Assembly (NCBI GenBank): GCA_024867545.1
Contig: JANFNE010000011.1
Location: forward strand, 1,054,001-1,118,000
Direction: 5' to 3'
Length of the DNA stretch: 64,000 nucleotides
Origin: Phytopythium helicoides
Lineage: Eukaryota > Oomycota > Peronosporomycetes > Pythiales > Pythiaceae
The number at the start of each line of letters is the position of its first letter. The stretch's first letter is position 1. Below the pieces are notes generated by a model. That model saw nothing but the letters and a program-made list of their open reading frames with translations, had not been told where the DNA came from and did no database searches. The position numbers were made by a program, and so were the translations under genes. Shown here piece after piece: positions 22,342-35,460 of this stretch.

Positions 22342-24119
22342 ATGGAGCCGCCGGTGGAGCCACCCGATGGCGCCGAGGCGGCCGAGGACGCGCTCGACAT
22401 GTACCTGCTGCGGCTGTACGACGCGCTGCACGAGAAGGAGCGCTTCGAGAGCGAGAGCGAGCGCATGCGCTGGGTCTGGCGCCTGCACCAGCTCCAGCGC
22501 CGCCGACAGATGGCGCCCACGCTATGGGAGGGGCTTCCCACCAGCTTGCTGGACGCCATCGAGGTCGAGATCGGCGTCATGCAGACGGACGACGAGGCCG
22601 CGTCGGCTCGGGACTCGCTCGCCTCCCGCCGCTCGGTAGAAGAGGAGCGCCACGGGCGAGGAGGCGGACGCGGCTCGATACCGGTGATGGAGACGGCTGA
22701 CGACCGAGACAGCCAGGGCGAGGCGCCTCCGAGCTCCTGGATGATGATCTCGCGACTGCTGCGCAGAGCCTCCGAGGTGCTGATGGGATCGACGACGCAG
22801 CCCGAGCGCAGCACCATGCCGGTCACCAATGACAGCGTGGTGATCGACGTTCACAGCGAGAAGGAGGAGCTGCTCGACTTCGATGCCAGGTACGAGCGAG
22901 GCGACAGCAACGAGTCGTTCAAGGCCGCGTCGACTGCCACTGGCGCGGGTCTTCTCAAGCTTGATAACGACGAAGCTACTTCGCAAAAAGACTCGATTGT
23001 GAACCGAGGCTCCCGAGGTGGGAGCGACAGCAGTGGTCGCAGTTTGCGGCAATCGGTGCCGGGTCTTCTGCGCTCATTTGTCAGCTACATGGGCTTATCG
23101 ATGGAAGAGACGTTCCTGTGCCAGATCTGCTTCGACTTTGTGCCGGTGTCGACCTCTGTCTCGCTTACCAACTGCCACCACTCCTTCTGCCGGCCGTGTC
23201 TGCAAAACTACCTTGAGTTCAAGATCAGCGAAGCGCAAGTCTACCCGACGTGCTTCTATCAGCCCAAGGACTCGAAAGAAGGCGCGTGCACAGCAGAGAT
23301 CGCGATCGAGGACATTCGCTCGCTTGTCTCGGAAGAGGCTTGGCAAAAGTACAACAAGTTCAAGTTTAACAAGGAGAACGAGCTCGCGAGGCAGTGCCCA
23401 TTCTGCGACCACTCGCAAGTGTGCGTGGGTCCGGACGACCCTGCATGCACGTGTGAATCCTGCGGCCGCGAGTTCTGCTTTCTCCACAGTAACGCACACG
23501 AAGGACGCACATGCGCTGAGTACGAAAAGAAGATGATCACGCTCGAGAAGCTCAACAACGCGCTCATCAGCGAGATCGCCAAGCCGTGCCCAGGCTGCCA
23601 GAATCACGTCGAGAAGACGGGCGGGTGCAACCAGATGAAATGCGTCGTGTGTGGCACGTCGTTTTGCTGGATCTGCCTGGCCGTGATCGACGACAACGTG
23701 TTCCCCGAGCACTTTCAGTGGTGGAACGTGCGTGGGTGCGCGGGCAATCAGATGGCTGACGTGGAGCAGCAGAGCCGCACCGAAAAGATATTCCAGGCCA
23801 TCATGCGCTTCGGGTTCTTCATCGTGTTCGGCCCGCCAGCACTGGCTCTCGCCATCGTCTTTTGCGTGCTCTGCTGCTTCTTCCAACCGTGCACGCGCAA
23901 TGGCCGCACCACCTTCCGCCACGCCTTCACCACGTGCTTCTGCATCTCCGGGTACGCATTGCTGGCGCCGTTCGTGCTCGCTGCGGGCCTGGCGGCTCTG
24001 GGATCGTTCTGGGAGGTGCGGCGCTCATCGTGTGCATCGTGCTGGCGCTGTCTCCGTTCCTGTGTCTTTTCGTGATCATCAAGTTCGACACGTTCCAAGC
24101 GATCACTCGTCGCACTTGA
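22342..24119 (+). CDS. RBR (RING-IBR-RING) E3 ubiquitin ligase with C-terminal membrane helices
   Basis: ATG at 22342 (MEPPVEPPDGAEAAED). A charged N-terminal third is followed by the RBR module: RING1 (CQICFDFVPVSTSVSLTNC-H..C..C), IBR (CPFCDHSQVC ... CESCGREFCFLH) and RING2 (CPGC...GGCNQMKCVVCGTSFCWIC), whose C in the GGCNQM context is the likely catalytic cysteine. The C-terminus holds two to three hydrophobic spans starting IMRFGFFIVFG. This resembles RNF19/RNF144-type ligases anchored in internal membranes. One missing base near 24012 shifts the final ~35 codons; reading through gives a last membrane helix and ends at 24117-24119. An upstream exon from 21976 is possible. Confidence 0.9.
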
Positions 24120-24247
24120 AGTGAGCTGTCAGCCTGGTGCTTTGTCCTGACACAATGGTCTCCTCACGGATAATCGAGATTGATAGGGCGTCTTTCTGCG
24201 AGGACACTTCGAGCCACCTCCGAGTTCACATTCCACGCCGACCAGCC

Positions 24248-24970
24248 ATGCCCTACAAGCAGGCACTGCCCGAGCATCGCGGTCAAGCGACGCCTGAGAC
24301 CTCCGAGGCCTGCGCGTCACTTCTACACGGATGCGCAGTCCTCGACGTACACGACGCCTGCCAACGCCGAGATTCAGCGCGACCTGACGCGCCATGCGCT
24401 CGAGCTGCTGCAGCCCAACGCGACGAAAGAGAGTGACGTGATGATGCTGCTCGATATTGGCGCCGGCTCCGGCCTGAGCACTGCAGCGGCATACAAGTGG
24501 TTGGCTGAACAGCGTAAAGACGCTCTCATTCTCGCCTTCGACATCAGTGCGTCAATGTTGGCGCTGACGGCGGAGAAGGGCAAAGCGGACTTCTACGGCG
24601 GTAACGCGGCGCAGCCGTTCCCCTTCGCAGCGGGCTGTTTGACGCAGCGATTGGCATCTCGATGCTGCAGTGGCTGTCCCCCGATGGCCTCGCAGTATGT
24701 TTCGACTCTCTGTATGCGCAGTTGTCGAGCAAGTCTCGAGGTCGAGCAGTGTTTCAGATCTACCCGCAGGACATTGAGTATGTCGCGGTTATGGAGGAGG
24801 CAGCCAAGCAGGCTGGCTTCAGTCGAGCCGAGGTGTTCGTGAGCTTCCCGCACCCTACGACGGCCAAGAAATGGTTCATGGCAGTTGATTGTGAGCCCGA
24901 CAAACGAACGACGATCATGTCTGCGTTTTCGGCCGGCGCTTCCATCGCCGGTGCGCGCTGCAGTGGTTGA
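24248..24970 (+). CDS. BUD23-like SAM-dependent methyltransferase (18S rRNA m7G type)
   Basis: ATG 24248-24250 (MPYKQALPEHRGQATPE). The N-terminus leads into RHFYTDAQSSTYT, the SAM-binding motif I is LLDIGAGSGLS, then LAFDISASML, FDAAIGISMLQWLSP, VFQIYPQDIEY and KKWFMAVD. This order matches BUD23/WBSCR22, the enzyme that methylates a guanine of 18S rRNA with TRMT112. The Lys/Arg-rich C-terminal tail typical of BUD23 is not visible in this frame. Two one-base frame breaks (about 24308 and 24637). After about 24955 a different frame stays open to 25344 and may be the true C-terminus. Confidence 0.75.
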
Positions 24971-25450
24971 GCGACTCTACCAGCAGCGAATGCTTGGTAA
25001 CTCCAGGACTCGCTGCCATCCGAGAGCAGCTTGTAAAGGAGCACGTCAAAGAGGCGTGGCATATCTGGCGAAAGTATCGACGAGCAATGAGCCTCCAGGA
25101 AGCCTTGAGCCGAGGAGTGCAAATGCATCCAAAGGCGAAGCGCTCTCTCGAGATCTGGAAAAGCGATGAACTCATTGGGCAAGCTCTCGGACATTTTTTC
25201 CATGACAAGTGCGCTGCTGACGATGTGTCGTACTGCGCTACTTGTCAAACACTCAAGCAGCATTATCGCCATCGTCCATTCGGTACGTGTACAATATCAA
25301 ATATGCTGGTGGTTGGACATTTTCCTAATGCAGATTCGTTTTGAAGGCCTATACAACTGCAACTGTCGTCGAGAGAGCTGCTCAAAAGCACATTCATTCA
25401 ACCTGAATAAAGGATGCGTGCCTAGTGACGCGGTAGGGGAATGACGAGAG
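24971..25450 (+). other. Possible C-terminal extension of the methyltransferase gene, plus 3' spacer
   Basis: An open + frame to 25344 contains a natural, charged helical segment (REQLVKEHVKEAWHIWRKYR). It would join the methyltransferase through one more frame break. A GTACGT...TAATGCAG stretch (about 25282-25335) resembles a short intron. Alternatively this is 3' UTR. The strand-opposed coiled-coil gene ends at 25451. Confidence 0.35.
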
Positions 25451-27310
25451 CTAGCGAGTTCGCGCGGTTCTAGGTTGCTGTTGCCGGTTCTCTTCATCAC
25501 TTTCGAATCCCAAGTCACAAAATAGCTTTGAAGTCAGCGAGAGGATGTGCTTGCGCGTCGCGGTCTCGTCTAAGCCAAGTAAGGAGCGGAGCTGCTCTTC
25601 GAAATGCTGTTCTGCTCGAATAGAGTCAATCATCCGCTGTTATAATAGAAACCGTTAGATTTTTGTTCAGTCAATCATTATTCTAATGTGTTGGAGAACA
25701 AACACGTACACGGATGTTTGGGGCGATGTGGTCAATTCGATTGACTTGAAGAAGTTGCATGCACTCAAATAGTACAGCGTGAGACTTCGACCCTGGTGGC
25801 TTCATTTGCTCACGACGTGCGTCGAGTTCGACAAGGATGTCTTTGATTTGATCCATCAACTTCGACAACCCCAGTAAAACCACACGTGTTAAAAATGACA
25901 GCAGCGATGGAGAGCGCACCGAGTCACTTACTTCGCTGAGCATTTGATCTTGAGACCGATAAGTCTCAGAAGTCGATCCCGAACCATTCTGGATCCCGTC
26001 ATCGTCAGTGTGATTTGTGGGACTCCTACAGTCAAGTCGCAAACTCCTACCGAGTTGAAGCGCCGTATTTCCTGTTCGAGCTTCTCCGTGAACGACTGAT
26101 ACACGGGTCCAATTTGTGCGAGCCGCTGCAGCGTTTCGAGGTAACGAGGTAGCTTCGCGATATCGTTCACGCCGAGTACGTAACAGCAACTAGCAACAAT
26201 ATCGGAGCACAAGCGGCCGACTCGCTTTGCCACCTCCTGCTCGTTTGTTGAATCTGTTCGCGACTTTCTTGATTGAAGATGCCGCTGCATCGATCGCCGA
26301 CTGGTCGAGAGAAAGCCGGCAGATTACATTTTCTTTCAAGAATGACCGCCGCAACAGGGCTGAGTCTGTTGACGCTCGATTTCGCCCGCGAGAGCTACCC
26401 CCGCGAGGATTCGTGACAGACTCCACCGTAACATGAAGCGAGCGAAGTAACTTATCGTCGAGAACTCGGCTCGCCAGTGCGCTGCGAGACACTGCGCTGG
26501 ATGGATCTTCGAGCGGGAAAAGTGGAGATGGAGCAGGCATTTGTGACTCATCCTTGGGTTTGCTGAAGCGCGACTGGTGGATCTGGCTTTTCAGACGTTC
26601 GATTTCGAGGAAACAGCCCTGACAAACAAACATAAATAAGAAGGGATTGGAACAACCAAAGCGAGATGTCCCACTTACCAGCAGTTCACGACGCGTCGGT
26701 CGTGCCGACAGTGAGTCTCGAAGTCTATCGTTCTCGGCATCCATTTCCATGACGAGTTGTTTCTGGACGCGTATGAATTCGCACAGCTCGTCCAGGTTGA
26801 GCCTTGTTTCTGGCCCATGAACCGCAGCTCCGTTTCGACTGCTGCTGAGCCTACTTCCGCTCGACCGTGTATCGATCAGCTTTTTTAGTCCGGTTATTCT
26901 TTTATCCACTCGTCGCTGGTCGCGTGTGCGGTGGCAACTCGCCCAACCCTGGACTTATTAAGTTGTTCTGCTTCCTCTTCTTCTGCATCGCCGTCGTCGT
27001 CGATGTACGAGTACTCTCTGAACGAGTAGTCCACTCTGTCCATGTCATATCGCTCAGCACCAGGTGTGTCTCGGTCCTTAGCGCGCTGTTGCTCGCGCGC
27101 GAGCTCCTGCTGCACGCGTAGCGCGAAGCTGGCGTAGCGCTTGACGTCGTTCCTCGCGCTCTGGCCAAGCCACCACGCCGTTCCACGACGTCAGCTGAAG
27201 CAGGCAGAGAGCAGCCAACTGCTGCTCATTCTATAGTGTAGCCATCGGTAAGCGTTGCGCACCTGGAGCTGCTCCTCGAGCTCGCGCACTCGTTCCTCCA
27301 TCGTCTCCAT
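25451..27310 (-). CDS. Unrecognised coiled-coil protein, seven exons (centrosome-like features)
   Basis: Start ATG 27308-27310 (METMEERVRELEEQLQ). Proposed exons, all with GT-AG: 27263-27310; 26679-27160 (with one frame break near 26930); 26051-26618 (one frame break near 26250); 25932-25988; 25710-25859; 25451-25636. Introns: 27161-27262, 26619-26678, 25989-26050, 25860-25931, 25637-25709. The protein has a heptad-rich start, an acidic patch (DDDGDAEEEEAEQ), a second coiled coil (LCEFIRVQKQLVMEMDAEND), and helical C-terminal segments (PRYLETLQRLAQIGPVYQSF). The pattern recalls CEP70-type centrosomal proteins, but I do not recognise a specific family. It shares its upstream region with SDHB. 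Confidence 0.6.
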
Positions 27311-27623
27311 GAGGATGATGAGGGTGCGCTGGCCGCTTCAAGGTGATTTTGATTTTTGTGTGTGTGTTTTCAACTGTTCTTGTTCTGCGATAGTGCCCCC
27401 TTCTGCGGGTGCATGTGGCCCGCCGCTCCAGACCCTCCATGTGGAGCATCAGGTGGAGCGACCCACGCGCATCCCCGGAACGCCCGGTTTTTTGTTGGAT
27501 GTGTGGGGCCAAACCGGCCCCCCAGTTGTGCGGTCAGTCTGCGATTCCAGCCGCGAGGTCGATCCGCCGGCGAACAACAGCGAAGTCGCCGCCCTTCCCG
27601 GCCGCCAGAAGCTGCGAGAGACC
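27311..27623. promoter_or_regulatory. Divergent promoter region coiled-coil gene / SDHB
   Basis: 313 bp between start codons; GC-rich on the SDHB side. No motif is claimed. Confidence 0.45.
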
Positions 27624-28753
<1,130 letters not shown>

Positions 28754-29193
28754 GCATTGCCCGGCTAGGGCAAAGCGTAAGGGGCTTGTATGAGAAGAAG
28801 AAAGGAGCTTGAAGTGAATCAAACACGAGGTCGGCCCCGCCATTCGTGCGGGCGTCGCTTTTCGATAGAGAGTTCGAGCTGCTGCAGTTGCTGCTCTTTG
28901 CGTCGTCATGAGGCTCCATGAGGACAACTGTACGGTATCCTATTGTTGCGCATACAAATCGCAAGTGAAACGCAATTGACGTGTAGCGAGTGTGGTGACG
29001 CGTCAGCGTGGCCCGCCGTTTTACAGTCAGCGAGCGAATGCATCCAATGCAACTCGCAATGTGTGAACACTTCAACGCCCCCTACAACAAGTACAAAACG
29101 TCACCACCACCACACATTACTCCCGCGCCTTGCACGCTCTACCCGCTGCTTGCTGTCTGCTGCCCCATGGCTGCGCTTCTCTCCTACTCGCCT
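28754..29193. other. Convergent spacer SDHB / PDZ gene
   Basis: 440 bp, no gene seen. It holds the two 3' ends. Confidence 0.5.
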
Positions 29194-32100
29194 CTATATA
29201 TAAGCACTCACACGCTGGCTCGCGAAGGCAGGGCCGTGACGCAGCTTCATGAGCGTCGTCTTGGAGCACGAGCGAAGGAAGTTGACCGTCTTTTTCACGC
29301 CCATCGACGACGTGTTCTTGCCATTGATCTCCACAATCACATCGCCCACACAAATGTGCTTGAGTGCCTCGCAGCACGGCTCTTGGCATACATCTGTCAC
29401 GAGTGGGAAGGTGCCCTTGGCGAAGCGCACCTCCTTCAACTGCAGTCCGATGCTGCGGTTCTCTTTCCACTTGACGAGATAGGTCGCTCCATCAGGAGTG
29501 TCCATCATAGTCAGCTTGGGCTTCGGCCGACCTCGCACTTGAACGGTAGTGTTTACAGCGTTCGGGGCAACTAATGGAACAGTCTGTGCCTCCGACTCGG
29601 TGAGTGCGGGGAGCTTCGTGATACCACGCGCACTCTTGCCCTTCTTCTTGTACTTGGCAAGGTTGGCATTCAGCGACGGCTTATTGGCCTTCGGGGCGTT
29701 CAGCACACCGTCCTTGATCTTGGATGCCTCGAGCATGACATTGGTCGCTGTCACCACGACATCAATTTCGCTAGAAATGTCGGGGTCGGCAACAATGGGA
29801 GCCATGACCTCAGCCTCGTCATCAGTGGACTCATCCACCTTTGCACCCATTTCGCTCTGTTCCTCCAGCTCGATTGACTTGGTATTGATAGGCCCGAGGT
29901 CATCTTCATCGTCGCTATCGTCGTCAAGATCGCTGCTATCAATGATGGTCGCAGCGTGCTTCGTCACAGAAATGTTTCCAAACTCCACTTCATCAGGCTG
30001 TTTGGCGTCTGTTTCGTCGGCACCATCGTTGCTTTCATCAACTTCGTCCCGTGGCTGGTATTCATCGTCACTTTCAACAGTTGCAGCGACCTCCGCAACG
30101 ATTCCTGTCTCGATGGTGTCAATCTCATCCTCAGTGGAGAAGACGAGGAGACTCAGGATCAGCACCTGCCGACGACCGGTGGTCTTCAACGGCGTGCATC
30201 GCATGCGAAGTATTTTCCTCTCGCGATGAGCATCAGCGTGATCACTATCGAGAGTGTCAAGTGCTCCTCTCGCAACGATGTCATCGTCATCACTGTCAGA
30301 ATCGGAGGCAACAGCGCCACGCTGCTCAGGTTGCTCAACGCGTTTCGGAGACTGTGACGTCTGGAGAGTAACAGGTGAAGCCAACTCGTGTTGAACGATG
30401 GGGGACTTTGGAAGCCCCGGTGGAGAATCGCCAGCTGCTGCGCTCCAGATGTCATGCGGAGAACTCGGAGCCGTTGGGGACTTCGGTGAGATCACAGCAA
30501 TATCCGTCTTGCCACTCAATCGCTGCGGACTGACGTCGCGTGCTGGACTTGGTGAGCCGAACAAGTCATGGTAATTATCAGAGGTCTCAATTGGTGCGGG
30601 TCGTTTGTCCGTACGAGGTGGACTCGACATGGTCGGGCTATCGTTGAGCGAGGTGTGAATTGTTGGGCTTGGTGCTGCAGCGGACCACGATCCAGAACCG
30701 CTTCGCACAGGGCTTGTTTGAGACCCCATTCTTGACGACAATCGAGAGTTACTTTCGCCGACGACCCGCGAGCTTGAACCTTGGCGCTCACTGATCCGAG
30801 CCGATGGCTGTTCGTGAATGCGATCGTCCTTGGCGACCCGTACGCTGGATCTTGACCCCATGCTTCCATTCATCGATGCTGACAGGTTACGGCGCGCCTC
30901 CGCTGCTGCATCGGGTGATATGCGCTGTATCACGGGACTGGAGCCAGGTCGAGATCTCAATATCTTGGATTCCGGCGTTGAGGTGGCTGAGGACTTTGTA
31001 GTCATGGTGGGATGTTGCTGCTGCAAGGTGCTTGGCGATCGGAACGGGGATTGGGGGGATGGGCTTCGAACTCGTTCCGACTCCCGACGGAGTGGAGCAT
31101 CCATTCCAACATTGACATGAGGGGAAGGCGGCAACGGCGGTGTGCTGGTTCGTCCGGGACTCGGGCTCTCGCCCCCACTCAGATGTTGATCCCGCAGATT
31201 CGCGCCTCCAGGGGAAAGGTTAGTGTCCACAGTCACCGAAGGCTTGTGACCTCCCGGTACCTTGCCCGGGGATGTGTCTTGTCGCGGACGTCGGAACACT
31301 AACCGGACGGGTTTGTTCATCTGCTGCAGCCGCGAGAAGAAAGCGTCGAACGTGTAATCCCGCGACTGGATACCGTTGGCTGACACCAGTGTGTCGTTGA
31401 CGGCTACCATACGCTGGACGACGGCGTTTGCACTTGACGTTGAGCGAGTCACGACTGGGAGATTGGTAAGTCGATCTTCGCCAAAAAACAGACCTAGTGA
31501 TCCCGTCTCCCAGTAGACTTCATATTCATGATAAGCGGCCTCCTGTGGGGTGCGCAGCGAACCGTTTGGGGTGTGCTGAGGAGAAATGTCGTGGTCTCTG
31601 CCGAGCCGAAAGATGCCGTCGCTCGCCTCTGTAAAGGGTGAAAAGGGTCGGTTTGGGGTGGAAGATAAGCACAACATGGATGCATGACCTACCTCGGTGG
31701 GGGACGGGCGATGTCGTAGCGGTCTGCGGCGGAGGAATTGTCGAGTCTCGCCCCGTCGAGGTCCGCCAAAACGGGCTGCGACCGCTCTTGGGTGGTTTCT
31801 GCTCATTCGGCGGCACCGAGTTGGCGCGCTGGTACTTGGAACCGCGCGGGGAGTCGGCCGACGAGTTCGAGACGAGACTTGACGACGAGTTGGAGCGCTG
31901 TTCAAAAGTTCCGTGCGACGTGTCATCGTCTGAGGTAGGCGTGCCGGCGTTCGCGCGCTCGAAGCGCAGCAGCACGGGCTTCTTCATGGTCGCGAGGATC
32001 TTGAAAAAGTCCGAGAAGGAGTGGTCCTTGGAGCGCACGATGTTGACGAACTTGAGCGTGTCTCCGGGCTGCACCTCTGGCGAGATGCATGTCTCGGTGG

Positions 32101-32362
32101 CCTTGGAGACGTACGGGATGCCGTCGCGCTCTGACTCGAGGAAGATGACGCCGAGCACGCCGCGTTCCCACAGCACCTCGTACTCGTTCTCCTCCAGCGG
32201 CGGCAGCTTGTCGCGGATCTTGTCGGCCCATGTCGTACGGCGCAGGATGCCGCCGCTGCGCTCGCTGCTGCTGCTCGAGCCCGTGGACGGCGCCGTGCTG
32301 GGCGGACTCGAGTTGGCGCTCGACTTGAACAGCGGCCGGCCCTTCCTGGTGATCTTCTTCAT
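29194..32362 (-). CDS. Three-PDZ-domain scaffold protein
   Basis: Two exons: 31693-32362 and 29194-31628, with a 64-bp intron (31629-31692, GTAGGT...TTACAG); 1,034 residues, frame-clean. Start ATG 32360-32362 (MKKITRKGRPLFK). PDZ-like domains: residues ~60-145 (YEVLWERGVLGVIFLES ... KKPVLLRFER), ~255-340 (YEVYWETGSLGLFFGED ... KPVRLVFRR) and near the C-terminus (YLVKWKENRSIGLQLKE ... LMKLRHG). Each starts with the same Y-x-V-x-W pattern and a GLxx carboxylate-binding-loop-like stretch. The long middle is Ser/Pro-rich, then acidic, and probably disordered. Likely a signalling scaffold; partners unknown. A Pro-rich open frame continues 5' of the ATG but lacks an earlier ATG. Confidence 0.82.
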
Positions 32363-33216
32363 CTCGCTCGGCTCTCGAGACAGGCGGTTTCCGTTTCGCG
32401 CAGTGGCGCCTGGCGCTCGCCTCGGCTCGTCCGCGCCGCGCCGCTCGGCTGGCGGAGGCTGCGGCGGAGGCGGAGGCGGGAGCGGAGGCGGGGGCTGGGC
32501 CGCCGCGGGCGTCGGGCGTCGGTCGGCGGGGGAGTTCGCCCTGCCTGCGTGCGTGCGCGCCGGGCCGCCTGGCTTGCTTTCGCGTGGTCGCACACTGCGG
32601 GAGATGGCTCACTCGCGGCGATTTAGGCGGCGGGTTGCGGCCGCTGCTGAACTGCGGAATTGTATGCAAGGTGATAAAAACGTCTGATTTAGCGGATCGC
32701 ATGCGGGTTTTAGCGACAGTCGGCCGTTTGAGGCACCCACCGGCTCCTTGACCAGGCGTCACATACTTTACCCAACTGAAGAACTGCTGACTTGTTGCTC
32801 AAGGACAGCGGATCGTTCGAGAGCGAAGATGGAGCTGAGTGTGTCGTTGGGCTCTCCAAGTCCAAACGTACTCGGATACGAGCTCTACTCGAACGCTTTG
32901 GCGTTCGCGAGCTACACGAGCCTCCGCGTCAACCCAACCGCATGCTCACCCATGTTTATGAGACGCATGCACGATTGCTGCTGATTGCGCTTTCTGCATG
33001 TGAGCTGCTTCTTCTTCCCACCATCGAGTTAGTTTGTCAAAAGGCTGCAGGCATCGCGAATGAAGCGATTCCTGGTCATCTATTAAATAAGCGCGGGCGA
33101 AGGAGGCACGAAACTCTCCTCACTCGCCCCTTGAGGATTTGAGCTCCCCCAGCTATGCTAGCTAGACCTCCTCTCTCTCTCTCTCCTTCCTTCACTCTCT
33201 GCTCCCCCTCGTCGAA
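32363..33216. other. Intergenic region upstream of the PDZ gene
   Basis: 854 bp. It includes a CT microsatellite (33169-33185). Overlapping + frames at 32792-33142 have no clear protein character and are not called. Confidence 0.5.
33169..33185. repeat. CT dinucleotide microsatellite
   Basis: An uninterrupted CT run just 3' of the SCP2 gene's stop codon. Confidence 0.9.
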
Positions 33217-34803
33217 TTAGAGGTAGTCCGAGAACACCAGGTGCTCCTCAACGTTGGCAACCACGTTGCTGTTCTTCTGCGCAAGGTCGCGCGAGATCGA
33301 GGCAATCTTCGCTTTGATGCGCTGCTTCGGCACCGCCAGGTTCCGCTTGCGGCTGCGAGAAAGCTGGTCGCGGTTGACCTCTACCATGAGTGCGTATGGA
33401 AGACTCGTGACGGTTGCGGGCTTGGTCGCATCCTTCTTGTCAACCGTCTTGGAGATGACCTGCTTCTCGTCCACAACGAGGAGGCTGCTGCCCGACCGAC
33501 CACGGAGGACAAAGTCGACATCCGGAGCAGGAATGTTGTGCAGAGCCTTCCGCCCCGAAGCCTTCTCGCGCAGAGTATCCATTACAACCGTCGCGTTCGT
33601 GCGGAACTCACGCAGCAACAGCTCGGGGGCCGGAACGTACTTGGACTGGTTGTTGTTCTTCGTGTTCAGATGGCCACCACGCCCGATCACACGCACAAGC
33701 TTGTCCAACTGTGCCAGACCAGCGTCCCCAAGGTCGATGCGGTTGCGCATGTGGCGACGCTGGAACCGCTCCTTGGTCGATTGCTTGACCGCTGACACGT
33801 ACTCTTCATCAAAGAATCCGAACACGTGGTTGTTCTCTCGCTGCAAAGTCTGCCCCACCGAGTCAATCAAGTCCGTCTTGGTCTTCGCACACGGATCAAA
33901 GAACAGAGCCAGCTCTCGCTGCAGGTAGCTGTCGCGGTCACCCTCTGAACTGGAACGCTTGCGGCTCCTCGCAGCAGCTGTGACAAGCCCGTGGGATCCC
34001 ACCACACTCGAGACTGCCTGGAAAAACTCGGAGCTGCTCCCACGGACGAGCGGGACTCGGACGCGTTGCTGAGACGCGCGGTACATGGTCTGCAGCACGT
34101 ACTTCTCGCCAAAAAGGCTGCTCAGCGAGGTCTCCCACTGCATGCGTTGCAGCTTGGAGATGTTGTATTTCTCGAGGATCGCTCGGCAGTGGAAGAACCA
34201 ATAGTCTCGCGAGGGCGAGCCGACGTTGCGCACCTCCTCGATCGCGCTGGGCGAACGCTGCGCGTTGTCGAACTCGTCCCGCCACTTGTAGAATTTGCGC
34301 CACTGGTCGGACGAGAAGTCAAAGCTCTGGGCGAAGTTGGAGACCTTGCGGAACGCGTAGCCGCTGATGGACACGCGGCCCGCGTAGAAGAGCTTCACCA
34401 GGTCCGAGCTGGACGCCTTGCCCGAGTAGATCCACAGAAAGTCGTCCATGGAGATGGCAACCTCGCAGGTCGCCTGCACGTCCTTGGCCGTTGCGTTCTT
34501 GTGCAGCTTGACATCTGCAGCGTTCCATCAGTCGTTAGTTCCTCGCCCCTCCCTCTCCTACTGACGCACACCGCCAACCAACGCACCTTTGGCGTCCGTA
34601 ACCTCCACGGCGTACGAGGACTCGGGCCGTCCGTCCGCGCCCTTGAACTTGAACAGGATCGTGCCGTCGAAGCTCGTGTCGCGCTTGACGCTGAACTGCA
34701 GGAACTGCATCACCTCGTCCACCTCGGCCTCCTTGCCCCTCGCCTGCGCCTGCTCGGCCGGCTGCTGCGGCTGCTGCTCGGTGCTGCCCACGCCCTGCGC
34801 CAT
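33217..34803 (-). CDS. SCP2 sterol-carrier-domain protein with long unknown C-terminus
   Basis: Exons 34587-34803 and 33217-34514 with a 72-bp intron (34515-34586, GTGCGT...CTGCAG); 504 residues, frame-clean. Start ATG 34801-34803 (MAQGVGSTEQQ). Residues ~28-135 match the SCP2 fold: TILFKFKG, SYAVEVTDAKDVKLHKN, CEVAISMDDFLWIYSGKASSS, FYAGRVSISGYAFRKVS. SCP2 domains bind sterols or acyl chains in a hydrophobic tunnel. The remaining ~370 residues (RDYWFFHCRAILEKYN ... HLVFSDYL-stop) are basic and mostly helical; I do not recognise them. No peroxisomal SKL signal is present at the C-terminus, so it is probably not a classic peroxisomal SCP2. Confidence 0.78.
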
Positions 34804-35460
34804 CGTCTCTAGAGCCTGAAGCGGAGCTTGAAGCGGAGCCTGAAGCGGAGGATTGCGCGCTCTTCCCGACGGCAGCGCGCTGTGTGCGGCTCGAGTCAAA
34901 ATCGGCACTAAAGCCAACGACTGCAGGCGACGGTCCCGGCAGGCATAGTGAATCCAAGATGTTGGGTCAGAGACGCCCCGACACCCACCAACCTGCTAAG
35001 ACGTGCGTGCATTCCCACGTTCTGTGGACCGCGGCGAGGTGGCCAGCCTATACTCAACTCCAGTCAGAGGGGGGAAAAGTCCCCACTTTCACTGGACCAC
35101 AGCGGAGAGACCGACCCATACTCAACCCAAGTGAAGGACAGGAAGAGTCATCATTCTGCGCAGCATGGCACGTGCCAGTGATGAGAGCTGCAACTCGTTT
35201 CAGGTTTGGGCAAACCACCAACCAGCCCTTCGGAAAAAACGGCCGCTAAGATTTTCCTTTCTTCTTCTGCTGGTTCAGGTAGCTTGGGACTAAAATTGGC
35301 GTTCGCTGCAAGCGCCACTGACTGAGGCCTCTGTGGAAGCCAAAGTTTTTGGATTCGAGTTCAAGAGCGTATCTTTGGACTGCCGTCCTGATGCCTGCGT
35401 ACCTGTCAGCCTCCATGCGGCGCCATCTAGTTGTCAGGTAATGTGATGGTAAGCGTGTCA
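34804..35460. other. Intergenic region SCP2 gene / DENND6 gene
   Basis: 657 bp. Next to the SCP2 start are three 12-bp CCTGAAGCGGAG-like repeats (34815-34850). Two imperfect ~45-bp copies around 35030-35070 and 35092-35140 share TACTCAACnCnAGT. No gene seen. Confidence 0.5.
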
